A stretch of DNA of 64,000 nucleotides from Neofamilia massiliensis (GTDB lineage Bacteria; Bacillota; Clostridia; Tissierellales; Peptoniphilaceae): contig NZ_CYUJ01000003.1 in the NCBI RefSeq assembly GCF_001299475.1, positions 190,409 through 254,408 on the forward strand. Reading direction: 5' to 3'. Under the pieces are notes generated by a model, which saw only the letters and a list, made by a program, of their open reading frames with translations, did not search any database and had not been told where the DNA came from. Below, piece after piece: positions 52,444-61,191 of the stretch. The stretch's first letter is position 1. Each line of letters opens with the position of its first letter. A program made the position numbers and the translations under genes.

Positions 52444-54690
52444 TTAGTTATTTGCTTTTAAATAGTAATAGTAATATAGTAAGGATTCTCTATCTACTTC
52501 TTTGTCGGCTTCTAGTAGATTATCTGATGGAAAGTCCATAAGTTTTTTCAATTTTGCTAAGACTAAATATCCATAGTCTGAATCTGTTGAACTTATATCT
52601 TTATAGGTGTCTTTAAAGATTTCGTTGTGAAGGCCGATTTCATCGTAAGACAAATATCTAGCTAAATATCTAGCATAGTCTCTATTTCTAATTATTTTTT
52701 CTTCTTTTCTTTCTTCGTCCTTTAAAAGTCCTCGATCTTTTGCAAGTTTGTAAATATCGTCTGTAGATGCTGAAGAAAAGTCTCCGTATATATCTCCAGC
52801 TAATAAAATTCTAAATACTTCTTCTTGGGTTACTGCCTTTGTAGGAAGAAGTTCTCCTCCTGGAAAACCAATGTTGTTTTCTAAAAGGGTTTTTATTATT
52901 TCTGGATGTTTAGCAGAATCTATGTCTTCATATTCTACAAGGTCGCCTGTTAAAAATTCCTTACCTTCAAGGTTTATAACTTGGCCAGTTTTGCCATCTA
53001 CTAAAAATATTCCTGTGTAGTCTAACTTTGAGGAATCAAAAGAGTAGTAGGCCTTTAGAATTTTGTCATCTGCCTGAGTATCTCTTAGGTATACTAGGTC
53101 AAAGCCAAAGGAATCTTTTAGTTTTTTATAGGCTTCTGCTTCGTTAATAGTTCCTGCTTGAACTTGGTCTTTAAGATCATAGGTCCAGGCCTTGTCAAAG
53201 TACTCGACCTTGCCAGATTTTTTGTTTATATTAACTGTTACTGTATCGCTATAAAGAATTTGGCCGTCATCTAAGTTTCTGTGGTATTCAACTATGTGAT
53301 AGTTGTCTCCTTGTTTTTGGCTAGATCTTTTTGTCAAGGTAAGTTTTGATAAATCTAGGCCTGCCTTTGAAACTAAAAAGTCATTGGCTAGGTTTAAATA
53401 ATTTTCTGCATCTGCTTCTGCCTTGTTTCCTTCTTCATAGTTTGAATAAGAAACTAAAGACAAGTCGTTTGCAAGTAAGGAAACATAAACGTATGAATCG
53501 TCTTTGTTAAAACTTAGGGACCACTTGTTATAGCCTTTTGTTCCCCTATAAGTTGAAAAATTAGAATAAGAAAGCTTATAGTCCTTTAAGGAAAATAAGG
53601 ATCTAGCTTTTTTTTCTGCATCTTCTAGACTGTACTGGTCTTTAACGGTGTCTAATTGTTCTTGTTCTGCTGGGCTTAAAGCTCCTTCTGCAACTTGAGC
53701 TGCTTCTTCAGCTTTTTCTCCTCCATAACCTACTAGTCTAAAAGGATCTAAGTAATAGGGACTTAGGTCTTTGGCATTTACTGGAATTTGTTTTTCAATA
53801 AAGCCAAGGGCTGGCTGCAAGTTATATTTTTCGTAAAGATGGAAATTGTCCCTGTTTAAAATCTTTAATTGCAGTGGATAAATTTTATTTTCCTTCATAA
53901 AGGCATCAAAGGCTGTAATTTCATCAACTATTCCATCTAGGTCTTCAAAATTAGATGTGTCAGAAAAATCGTAGTTGCTGGCAGTGTAGACATTTAATGA
54001 TGTAATCTTCTTTTGGCCCTTAGAAACTTCAAATAGGATTGTGTCAGTTGGAACTTTAATTTTATTTACTGTTCTAATAACATTAAAATAATAGGAAGTT
54101 GATCCTAGGGTGTTTATGTCAGCATTTTTAGAGATTATAAAGTCTTCTGATACTGGACCGTATAAGTCATTTAATGTTTCTCTAACCAAATCCATTGCTT
54201 CTGTTGAAGTTAGGCCTTCACTTTTATTATCAGTGTCTTTGGTAAAGGCTGAAAAATTCATTAAGTTTCCATAAATATCTGCAGAAAACCACATGGACTC
54301 ATCTGTCTTTGAATCATAATAATTTACTGTGTAGTACTTGTTTCCATCTGTTTCGCTTGACTCTTCTGTTGAAACTTCGTCAAAGTCTGGAGAAATTTTT
54401 AGAATTTCCTTGTACTTTAAAATTATTTCTTCAATAGACATTTCTTCTTTATTAGTGGCTATGGTTTTAACTTGGTCTGCCTCTATATTTATATTTTCTG
54501 CTTCTTTATTTTCGTTTGTTATTTGCTTGTCTTCTTCTGAGACAAGGTCTTCTTGGTCCTTTTCTTCTGTCTCTTTGGCCGCTGTGTTAAAAGACTCTGG
54601 GTCTGTGTTTAGACTTTTTGTTGGAGACTCATCACAACCTACTAAGAGACTAGCCATTATAAGGACTACTAATAGTATAGATTTTCTCAT
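52444..54690 (-). CDS. Surface lipoprotein with YcdB/YcdC-like repeats and SLH-like C-terminus
   Basis: The signal peptide ends in the lipobox LLVGCDESP (Cys near residue 19), then an acidic Glu/Asp linker to about residue 75. Two or more alpha/beta repeat units of PepSY/YcdB type follow (about 85-240 and 350-570; for example EDAEKKARSLFSLKDYKLS and TINEAEAYKKLKDSFGFDLVY). The last 130 or so residues look like S-layer-homology repeats (AVTQEEVFRILLAG; FKDTYKDISSTDSDYGYLV). It is secreted and membrane- or wall-attached. Function is unknown; similar proteins occur in spore-forming and non-spore-forming Firmicutes. Confidence 0.75.
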   Translation of the reverse strand: MRKSILLVVLIMASLLVGCDESPTKSLNTDPESFNTAAKETEEKDQEDLVSEEDKQITNENKEAENINIEADQVKTIATNKEEMSIEEIILKYKEILKISPDFDEVSTEESSETDGNKYYTVNYYDSKTDESMWFSADIYGNLMNFSAFTKDTDNKSEGLTSTEAMDLVRETLNDLYGPVSEDFIISKNADINTLGSTSYYFNVIRTVNKIKVPTDTILFEVSKGQKKITSLNVYTASNYDFSDTSNFEDLDGIVDEITAFDAFMKENKIYPLQLKILNRDNFHLYEKYNLQPALGFIEKQIPVNAKDLSPYYLDPFRLVGYGGEKAEEAAQVAEGALSPAEQEQLDTVKDQYSLEDAEKKARSLFSLKDYKLSYSNFSTYRGTKGYNKWSLSFNKDDSYVYVSLLANDLSLVSYSNYEEGNKAEADAENYLNLANDFLVSKAGLDLSKLTLTKRSSQKQGDNYHIVEYHRNLDDGQILYSDTVTVNINKKSGKVEYFDKAWTYDLKDQVQAGTINEAEAYKKLKDSFGFDLVYLRDTQADDKILKAYYSFDSSKLDYTGIFLVDGKTGQVINLEGKEFLTGDLVEYEDIDSAKHPEIIKTLLENNIGFPGGELLPTKAVTQEEVFRILLAGDIYGDFSSASTDDIYKLAKDRGLLKDEERKEEKIIRNRDYARYLARYLSYDEIGLHNEIFKDTYKDISSTDSDYGYLVLAKLKKLMDFPSDNLLEADKEVDRESLLYYYYYLKANN

Positions 54691-54757
54691 AAAATCCTCC
54701 TTGTAAAATCAATTATAAGTTAAGTTAAAATTTATTTAGTTACAAAAGAGTTAATTT

Positions 54758-55684
54758 TTAAAAAATTATACTGATTACAAAATAAAAAATCAAAAAGAGA
54801 ATTTCTGTCTTATACATGACTTTTATAGTAGAAAAAATACATTCCCTAGTTAAGAAGTTTTTTTCGTAGCCAATTTTTGGTTTTTCAACCCAGAGACCCT
54901 TATAAAATTGTCCACCGCCAAGTTGAACTCCTAAAATTGATGCGACAGCAGATTCTGGATAGCCAGCATTTGGAGATGAATGGTGCCTAGCAAATTTCTT
55001 TATATCTTTTAAAGTTTCAACGATTTTTTTTGGATAAATATTTGTTAAAGCCATTAAAAGTCCTGTTAGTCTAGCAGGGATATAATTGAAAATATCGTCA
55101 ACTATTGCTGCAGCTCTTCCTATGTGAATGTATCTTTCGTTTTTGTAGGCGATCATTGAGTCCATTGTGTTTACAAACTTATAAGTCAGTCCACCAAGAG
55201 GGCCAAAAATAACCATATAAAAAAGCGGAGCGATAATTCCATCTGAAGTATTTTCTGCAACAGTTTCAACTGTCGCCCTGACAACTCCATTTTCATTTAA
55301 GTTTTCTGTATCCCTGCCGACAATGTACTTGACTCTTTCTCTGCCAGCTTCAAGGGAGATGTCCAAGGCTTTTTTTACTTCCATGGCTTCATAGTGAAGC
55401 ATCCTTGCAGATATACAATAGTAATAAATAATTACAGTAAGCACATTTTTTGTCCTTGGTCCTAAAAATGAAAATATAAAGTACATAGGAAAAATTGCAA
55501 GACTTATATTTATAAGGACAATTAAAAGACCGGCAAACTCTAAGCCAGTCTTAGTTGAAAAATATTTTTTAAAAAATCTTTCTTCAAAGGCAATAATAGA
55601 TCCCATTAGCCTAATTGGATGAGGGAGAAAGTATGGGTCTCCAACAATCCAATCAATGGCAACTGCAATAAAAATTAAAATCAT
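54758..55684 (-). CDS. cbiB: Adenosylcobinamide-phosphate synthase
   Basis: Membrane enzyme that attaches aminopropanol phosphate to adenosylcobyric acid in cobalamin synthesis (CbiB/CobD). The N-terminus AVAIDWIVGDPYFLPHPIRLMG is diagnostic. VETVAENTSDGIIAPLFYM and VNTMDSMIAYKNERY follow, then RHHSSPNAGYPESAVA. The length of 308 residues is normal. It overlaps the cobQ-like gene by 4 bp. CbiB acts directly on the CobQ product, which fits the pairing. Confidence 0.95.
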   Translation of the reverse strand: MILIFIAVAIDWIVGDPYFLPHPIRLMGSIIAFEERFFKKYFSTKTGLEFAGLLIVLINISLAIFPMYFIFSFLGPRTKNVLTVIIYYYCISARMLHYEAMEVKKALDISLEAGRERVKYIVGRDTENLNENGVVRATVETVAENTSDGIIAPLFYMVIFGPLGGLTYKFVNTMDSMIAYKNERYIHIGRAAAIVDDIFNYIPARLTGLLMALTNIYPKKIVETLKDIKKFARHHSSPNAGYPESAVASILGVQLGGGQFYKGLWVEKPKIGYEKNFLTRECIFSTIKVMYKTEILFLIFYFVISIIF

Positions 55685-56520
55685 AGGCCCATTAACTCCA
55701 TTATCTTGTCCATGTCTAGACTTTCTTCCATGTCCTTAGCCAGTCTATTTAGTTCAGAGTCTAAAAGTTCTTCTGAAATATTTCCAAAGGTCCTTTCGTC
55801 TTTGCCATCAACTAGAGAGTCTTCGTCTGGAAGATTATAGTCTCCATAATCAAGAACTCCTAAAACAGAAACGCCAGTTAATCTTTCAATTTCTTCGATT
55901 CCTGAATCTAGTAGGCTTTTGTCTCCCCTAAATTTGTTTATGACAAAGCCTTTTATTCTCTTGGCGTCTTTTTCATTTAAAATTTTTACAGTTCCATAAA
56001 GATGAGCAAAGGCTCCTCCCCTATTTATGTCTGTAACTAAAATACAATTACAGTCGGCAATTTCTGCCATGCCTGTGTTGACAAAATCATTTTCTAGTAG
56101 ATTTATTTCTGCAGGAGATCCAGCTCCTTCAATGACAACAACGTCGTAGTCTTCTTTAAGGTCGTCGAAAATTTCTTTGATCTTAGGTCCCAAATCTTTT
56201 TTATAAGAAAAATACTCCTTGGCCTTCATGTAGGCAACTTTTTCTCCCATAAAATAAATGTCTGAGCCATTAGTTTCTTGCGGTACTAAAACTAGAGGAT
56301 TTAGTCTTGGGTCTAAATCAATTCGTGCAGCCTTGGCTTGAAGAACTTGGGCTGCTGCAATTACTTTGCCGTCACTTAGTTTGTAATAATTTCTCGACAT
56401 ATTTTGGCTTTTAAAAGGCGCTACCTTGTAGCCCTTGTTTGCTAAAATTCTACATAGACCAGTTGTAAGTAGAGACTTGCCAGCTGATGATGTAGTTCCA
56501 TAAATCATAAGTTTTCCCAT
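55681..56520 (-). CDS. Cobyric acid synthase homologue lacking the glutaminase domain
   Basis: CobQ amidates adenosylcobyrinate a,c-diamide at four side chains. The N-terminal ATPase domain is complete: P-loop MIYGTTSSAGKSLLTTGLCR, FKSQNMSRNYYKLSDG, and VVIEGAGSPAEINLLENDFVN. Family proteins are about 480-510 residues, with a C-terminal class-I glutaminase. Here the protein has 279 residues. After NLPDEDSL it passes through about 25 residues into RLAKDMEESLDMDKIMELMGL, split here as the family's usual extreme C-terminal helix. The whole glutaminase domain appears to be deleted internally. It may use free ammonia, borrow a glutaminase, or be inactive. Confidence 0.85.
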   Translation of the reverse strand: MGKLMIYGTTSSAGKSLLTTGLCRILANKGYKVAPFKSQNMSRNYYKLSDGKVIAAAQVLQAKAARIDLDPRLNPLVLVPQETNGSDIYFMGEKVAYMKAKEYFSYKKDLGPKIKEIFDDLKEDYDVVVIEGAGSPAEINLLENDFVNTGMAEIADCNCILVTDINRGGAFAHLYGTVKILNEKDAKRIKGFVINKFRGDKSLLDSGIEEIERLTGVSVLGVLDYGDYNLPDEDSLVDGKDERTFGNISEELLDSELNRLAKDMEESLDMDKIMELMGL

Positions 56521-56616
56521 TTTTTATTTCTCCTTGTTCAATATCAAAATTTTATCAGATTAATATCTACTTTGCAAACAAGTTAAAAGCCTGCAAACTT
56601 AGTGAATTTTTAAAAA

Positions 56617-56638
56617 CTTTGTTACTTCTTTGTTACAC
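56617..56638 (+). promoter_or_regulatory. 11-bp tandem direct repeat upstream of the ABC export operon
   Basis: CTTTGTTACTT followed at once by CTTTGTTACAC. Direct repeats with 11-bp period suit dimeric OmpR/PhoB-family response regulators bound on one face of the DNA. It lies 47 bp before the start codon of the ATPase gene, near the expected promoter region (TAAAAT at about 56657). Confidence 0.4.
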
Positions 56639-56684
56639 TTTTAAGGCCATTAATGATAAAATAAATATATAAATAGGAGTGGAT

Positions 56685-57461
56685 ATGGAAACATTAATAA
56701 AGATTAGAAACTTAAAAAAGGTTTTTCGTATGGGCCAAGAAAAAGTCGTCGCCCTAAATGGCATTGATCTCGATGTCTACAAAGGCGAAGTCTTATGTCT
56801 ACTGGGAACTTCTGGTTCTGGTAAGTCTACCCTTTTAAATATGATTGCAGGTTTAGACAAGCTGACCAAGGGTTCTGTTGAAATCGCTGGCATACATATT
56901 GAAAAGCTTAGTGAAGCCCAAGTTACAAAATTTAGACAGCTAAATGTAGGTTTTGTTTTTCAGGCCTACAATTTGATCCAAGGACTTACTGCTGTTGAAA
57001 ATGTTGCCCTTGGACTTATTTTTAAAGGCGTCGACAAGAAAAAGAGAGAGCAAATGGCTACTCAAATTTTAAAAGACGTTGGCCTTGGAACTAGACTAAA
57101 GCACAGGCCTAATGAAATGTCTGGTGGCCAGCAACAAAGAGTTTCAATTGCTCGAGCCTTTGTAGACCAACCGAAAATTGTCTTTGCCGACGAGCCAACG
57201 GGAAACCTAGACTCAAAAACTTCCATAGAGATTATGGATATGATAGTAGGAATGACTAAGTCTCACAATCAAACTATGATTATAGTTACTCACGACCCTC
57301 AAACAGCCAAGTATGCTGACAGGATTGTAGAAATTCGAGACGGAAAAATAATAGATATTAGAGACAATATTTCTATATTTAATGGAGGACAAAACAAGAA
57401 TGAAGAAGAAGATGATGAAGGAGAAGAAAGTGATGCAAAAGAAGAAGACCAAGCTGTTTAA
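56685..57461 (+). CDS. ABC transporter ATPase, MacB/LolD type, with acidic tail
   Basis: Walker A is GTSGSGKSTLLNMIAGLD, the signature is MSGGQQQRVSIARAF, Walker B is IVFADEPTGNLDSKTS and the switch His is in IVTHDPQTAKYAD. These fit the MacB/FtsE/LolD group that partners FtsX-like permeases. The ATG at 56685 lies 5 bases after AGGAG; a GTG two codons earlier overlaps the binding site. The last 26 or so residues are extremely acidic (NEEEDDEGEESDAKEED) and lie in DNA that also encodes the start of the next gene. It is the first gene of a three-gene operon. Confidence 0.93.
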   Translation: METLIKIRNLKKVFRMGQEKVVALNGIDLDVYKGEVLCLLGTSGSGKSTLLNMIAGLDKLTKGSVEIAGIHIEKLSEAQVTKFRQLNVGFVFQAYNLIQGLTAVENVALGLIFKGVDKKKREQMATQILKDVGLGTRLKHRPNEMSGGQQQRVSIARAFVDQPKIVFADEPTGNLDSKTSIEIMDMIVGMTKSHNQTMIIVTHDPQTAKYADRIVEIRDGKIIDIRDNISIFNGGQNKNEEEDDEGEESDAKEEDQAV

Positions 57462-59745
57462 AAATGTGTTAGCCAGTCTACTTGCCCTAGTGCTTGTAAT
57501 TGGAAGTTTTTCTACAGTTTTTGCTGAAGGGGAAAAGGAAGAAGAAAAAAGTATTTTCTACCAAGAAAAAAGCGGAACAGTGACAACTAATACTAATACA
57601 AAAACTAATAACACTAGTGATGATTTAATAATTTCTGCAAAACAGTCAACTATAGCAGGTGACTTTAACAATAGATATATTGATGTAAATGTATCTGTTA
57701 GAGGAAAGGATAAAAAGTTTTCAAATGCCGTTGCCTACGCAAAAATCAATTCACCTAAGACAGTTTATATAAATGGAAGCGGTACTTATTACTTAAGTGA
57801 TTTTACAGATTTCAACACTTTTAGAATTGATGTTTCAACTCTTGATACCAATGAAGATGTTACCGTTCCAATTGATATCACTATTAAATATGACGTTGAA
57901 AAATCTGAGACAGACACTAGTAAAGAGGAAAAGCCAAACACAACTACTTTTACAAAAGATAAAAATGGCACTAACTTAACTATTGATACTGAAGTTAAAA
58001 AATCTAATGACAGCTCTATGATTATGGAAACTCGAGAAGTTACAACAACTATCTATGTAATCCACCGTGCAGAAAAATTAGCTTCAAACTCTGCCCTTGA
58101 AATTTCAAAGGTTGACATCCACCCTAATGGTTATGTCGTTCCTGGATCTAACTTCTCCCTAGTCTTTACAGTTAAAAACGTTGGAGATGCAGAAGCTAAA
58201 AACATTAAGGCTACTCTTGAAGGCATGGACCCTAAGGGAATAAATATTGCCCAAGGTTTAGCAACAAAAGATATAACTATCTTAAAACCAGGAGAAGAAA
58301 CAACTCTTATTTACGATATGAAAATTCCACCATCAGCTAAAGGTGGCATGTATCCACTTACTTTAAAATACGATTTTAATGGAAAAAATGCCAAGGGCAA
58401 TGAAACAACTTCTCCAATTTCTGGATCCTATGCCCTATCAGTTGATGTTAACCAAGCTGACAGAGATCCATCTGCCTTAATTTTTGAAAGGATTAACTTC
58501 CCTACTGGCAGACTTGGAAAAAATCAAAATGTTCCAGTAACTTTTACTTTAAAAAATGTTGGAACAAAAAATGCTCAAAATATTAAAATAACTGCTATTA
58601 GCCAAGACGTTGAAGGCCTAACTCCAGTTTCTTCTTCAACTGCCATAGTTGAAAAAATTCTTCCTGGCCAAAGTGCAGACTACCAATTTGATTTTAAAAC
58701 AACTAACTCAGTTGCTACAAAATCTTATCCTGTAGAAATTACAGTTGAGTACACAGACAGCGCCGTTTCAGAAGAACCTCACAAGATTACTCAAATTGTT
58801 GGAGTTAATGGTGTTGACTGGAGGGCTGAAGCTGAAAAGGACAAAGACCTTCCAACTTCTACACCGATTTTAATAATCGAAAAATATTCTTTTGACCCAG
58901 AATTAATTTATGCTGGAACCCAATTTAAAATGGACCTAGTAATTAGAAATACTTCTGACAAGGCAATTAAAAATATAAAAATTGCCCTTTCATCAGATGC
59001 TGCCCAATCATCAACTGAAGGCAAACCTGCAACTCAAGCATCTGTATTTACACCAGTGCAGTCTTCTAATACTTTCTTCATAGATTCTATTCCAGCTGGC
59101 CAAAAGGTTGACAAGCAAATTACTATGACTACAAGCCACGACACTGCAGCTAATACTTATACCTTAACTGCTGATGTTACCTACGAAGACTCCCAAGCTA
59201 AACAATATACTTCTAAGGAAATTATTGGAGTAACTGTTGTTCAAGATTCGAAGTTTTCTATAGGCGAAGTCGTTTTAGATCCAACTTTCTTTGTTGGTAT
59301 GCCTGGAAATATTTCTGTCGATTTTTATAACACTGGTAAGGTAACTCTTTCTAACTTTATGGTAGAGTTTGAATCAGATGACGACATGTCTGTAGATATG
59401 CCAACTTATTATAAGGGCAACTTCCCTTCTGGAACTACTGACACTTATTCAGCTACTTTAACAGTAAATTCTCCAGAGGCTAAAAAGGGAAAATTAATTT
59501 TCTCCTACGAAGATACAACTGGTCAAAGCCACACTATGGAAAAAGAATTTGAAGTAACTGTAGAAGATATGCCAATGCCTGACGAAGACATGGGCGAAAT
59601 GCCAATGGAACCTGAAAGTTCTTCAAAGAAGCCGATAATAATTGGTTCTCTAATTGGTCTTGTGGCCCTTGGTCTTGGCGCAGTTTTATTTAAGAAACAT
59701 AAAAAGAAAAAAGAAGAAGAGGATTTGAAAATAGATGAAGACTAA
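57400..59745 (+). CDS. Secreted CARDB-like repeat protein with C-terminal membrane anchor
   Basis: Starts at ATG 57400 (GGAGG 11 bases upstream), giving a very basic n-region and a signal helix (residues about 24-42, LASLLALVLVIGSFSTVFAEG). The extracellular part contains at least three Ig-like CARDB/DUF11-type units with the repeated pattern FTVKNVGDAEAKNIK, FTLKNVGTKNAQNIK and IRNTSDKAIKNIK. A C-terminal helix (IIGSLIGLVALGLGAVLF) and a Lys/Glu tail anchor it. It overlaps the ATPase by 62 bp and the permease by 11 bp, so the three are co-translated. Probably an exported partner or substrate-presenting subunit of the transporter. Confidence 0.87.
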   Translation: MKKKMMKEKKVMQKKKTKLFKNVLASLLALVLVIGSFSTVFAEGEKEEEKSIFYQEKSGTVTTNTNTKTNNTSDDLIISAKQSTIAGDFNNRYIDVNVSVRGKDKKFSNAVAYAKINSPKTVYINGSGTYYLSDFTDFNTFRIDVSTLDTNEDVTVPIDITIKYDVEKSETDTSKEEKPNTTTFTKDKNGTNLTIDTEVKKSNDSSMIMETREVTTTIYVIHRAEKLASNSALEISKVDIHPNGYVVPGSNFSLVFTVKNVGDAEAKNIKATLEGMDPKGINIAQGLATKDITILKPGEETTLIYDMKIPPSAKGGMYPLTLKYDFNGKNAKGNETTSPISGSYALSVDVNQADRDPSALIFERINFPTGRLGKNQNVPVTFTLKNVGTKNAQNIKITAISQDVEGLTPVSSSTAIVEKILPGQSADYQFDFKTTNSVATKSYPVEITVEYTDSAVSEEPHKITQIVGVNGVDWRAEAEKDKDLPTSTPILIIEKYSFDPELIYAGTQFKMDLVIRNTSDKAIKNIKIALSSDAAQSSTEGKPATQASVFTPVQSSNTFFIDSIPAGQKVDKQITMTTSHDTAANTYTLTADVTYEDSQAKQYTSKEIIGVTVVQDSKFSIGEVVLDPTFFVGMPGNISVDFYNTGKVTLSNFMVEFESDDDMSVDMPTYYKGNFPSGTTDTYSATLTVNSPEAKKGKLIFSYEDTTGQSHTMEKEFEVTVEDMPMPDEDMGEMPMEPESSSKKPIIIGSLIGLVALGLGAVLFKKHKKKKEEEDLKIDED

Positions 59746-61033
59746 AGATCTCATCGCCATGGCCTTTAAAAACCTAGGCGCTAGAAAGTTAAGAACCTTT
59801 CTAACTGTTTTAGGTGTTGTTATAGGTTGTACTTCTATAGTGGTTATGATGTCTTTAGGCTATGGGATGACCAAGCAAAGTGAAGATTGGGTAAAGTCTA
59901 TGGGAAACCTTACTGACATAACAATTTATGGCAAGACTAACCCAACTAATGGAAAAAATGAAGTTTTAAACGAAAAACTTGTAGCTGAACTTACAAAAAA
60001 ACCTCATGTAAAAAATGTCTTCGGGATTTTAAATCTCCAAGGTGAATATTCAGTTATTGCCAATAGAAAATACGACGGCTATGCAGAAATTGTAGGAATT
60101 GATCCTGCAAATATGGAAGCCTACGGCCTTGAACTGGCTGATGGGAAATATCCAAATGCTGGTGATGGCCTAAATGCAGTTTTTGGCTCTCGTGTCAAAG
60201 ATTCTTTTGGTTACATGGCTGGTAACACCTACCGCCAACTCGATGGAGATCTTAAAAAAATAAAGTTTGAGCTTGTAAAGGTAGAATATTCTGAAACTGG
60301 AATGAGAGAAGTTAAAAATTCTGACAAAAAGGAAATAAAGTATTCAGGAGAACTTGTAGAGTCTCAAGACTGGCAAAAGTCTTCTGCCATCTTCCTTCCT
60401 ATCCAGGCAGTTAGAAAAATTCTCTTAGATGAAAATGACAAGTTAGACAAGGCCCAACAAGACAAGGACTTAAAAACAAAATACAATCGAATTGTTGTAG
60501 TTATGGAAGACATTGACTATGTAAAGGATTTAAAAAACGAGTTAGTAGACAACGAAGGCTACCAGGCTGAAGCTATGACTGACTGGCTAGATTCAATGAA
60601 ACAAGATATGCTTGTAACTCAGGCTATCTTTGGAGGCATTGGAGCAGTTTCTCTTTTAGTTGCAGCTATTGGTATTTCCAACACCATGGTTATGTCTATT
60701 CAAGAAAGAACCAAGGAAATTGGTATTATGAAGGTTATTGGCGCATCTATTAAGGACATTAGAGCCTTGTTCCTTTTAGAAGCTGCTGCCATTGGACTTT
60801 TAGGTGGTATTGTTGGTCTCATTCTATCCTACGGAGCCTCTGCTCTTTTAAATAATCTTTTAGGAGGCATGATTGGTGGAATGGGAATGGGAGAAACAAA
60901 AATTTCTATTATACCGATTTATTTGTCTGTTGCTGCCTTAGTTTTTACTTCTTTAATTGGAGTAATTTCTGGCTACTTCCCAGCAAGAAAGGCTATGAAA
61001 ATTTCTGCCTTAGATGCTATGAGATATGAATAA
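59735..61033 (+). CDS. MacB/FtsX-like ABC transporter permease
   Basis: MacB topology: N-terminal cytoplasmic segment DLIAMAFKNLGARKLRTFLTVLGVVIG into helix 1 (split about residues 5-31), a large extracytoplasmic domain (about 55-285), then three C-terminal helices with the FtsX motif ISNTMVMSIQERTKEIGIMKVIGA and PARKAMKISALDAMRYE. The length of 432 residues is normal. Partner of the ATPase two genes upstream; it probably acts as a mechanotransmission exporter rather than a channel. It ends the operon. Confidence 0.93.
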   Translation: MKTKDLIAMAFKNLGARKLRTFLTVLGVVIGCTSIVVMMSLGYGMTKQSEDWVKSMGNLTDITIYGKTNPTNGKNEVLNEKLVAELTKKPHVKNVFGILNLQGEYSVIANRKYDGYAEIVGIDPANMEAYGLELADGKYPNAGDGLNAVFGSRVKDSFGYMAGNTYRQLDGDLKKIKFELVKVEYSETGMREVKNSDKKEIKYSGELVESQDWQKSSAIFLPIQAVRKILLDENDKLDKAQQDKDLKTKYNRIVVVMEDIDYVKDLKNELVDNEGYQAEAMTDWLDSMKQDMLVTQAIFGGIGAVSLLVAAIGISNTMVMSIQERTKEIGIMKVIGASIKDIRALFLLEAAAIGLLGGIVGLILSYGASALLNNLLGGMIGGMGMGETKISIIPIYLSVAALVFTSLIGVISGYFPARKAMKISALDAMRYE

Positions 61034-61040
61034 AAGATTT

Positions 61041-61071
61041 AAACTGGTTTCGTTTTTGAAGCCAGTTTTTT
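61041..61071 (+). terminator. Terminator of the ABC export operon
   Basis: AACTGGTTTC / GAAGCCAGTT stem (one G-U), six-base loop, then TTTTTTCTTTT, just after the permease stop. Confidence 0.87.
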
Positions 61072-61140
61072 CTTTTCCCATTTTTTATTTTCAAATTTAT
61101 TCTATCCTCTTTTTCAAGTAAATAGATTTTTATTTTAAAG

Positions 61141-61178
61141 AAAAAAATATCTGCTAGGATTTTTCCCAACAGATATTT
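61141..61178 (-). terminator. pepF terminator
   Basis: Minus strand: AAATATCTG / CAGATATTT stem followed by a T-run, about 14 bp after the pepF stop. Confidence 0.78.
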
Positions 61179-61191
61179 TAAAATTTATTTT

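Noticed and set aside
57213-57452. 79-codon minus-strand frame opposite the ATPase tail
   Set aside because: Antisense to GAA/GAG-rich codons, giving a Phe/Ile-rich frame with no start signal.
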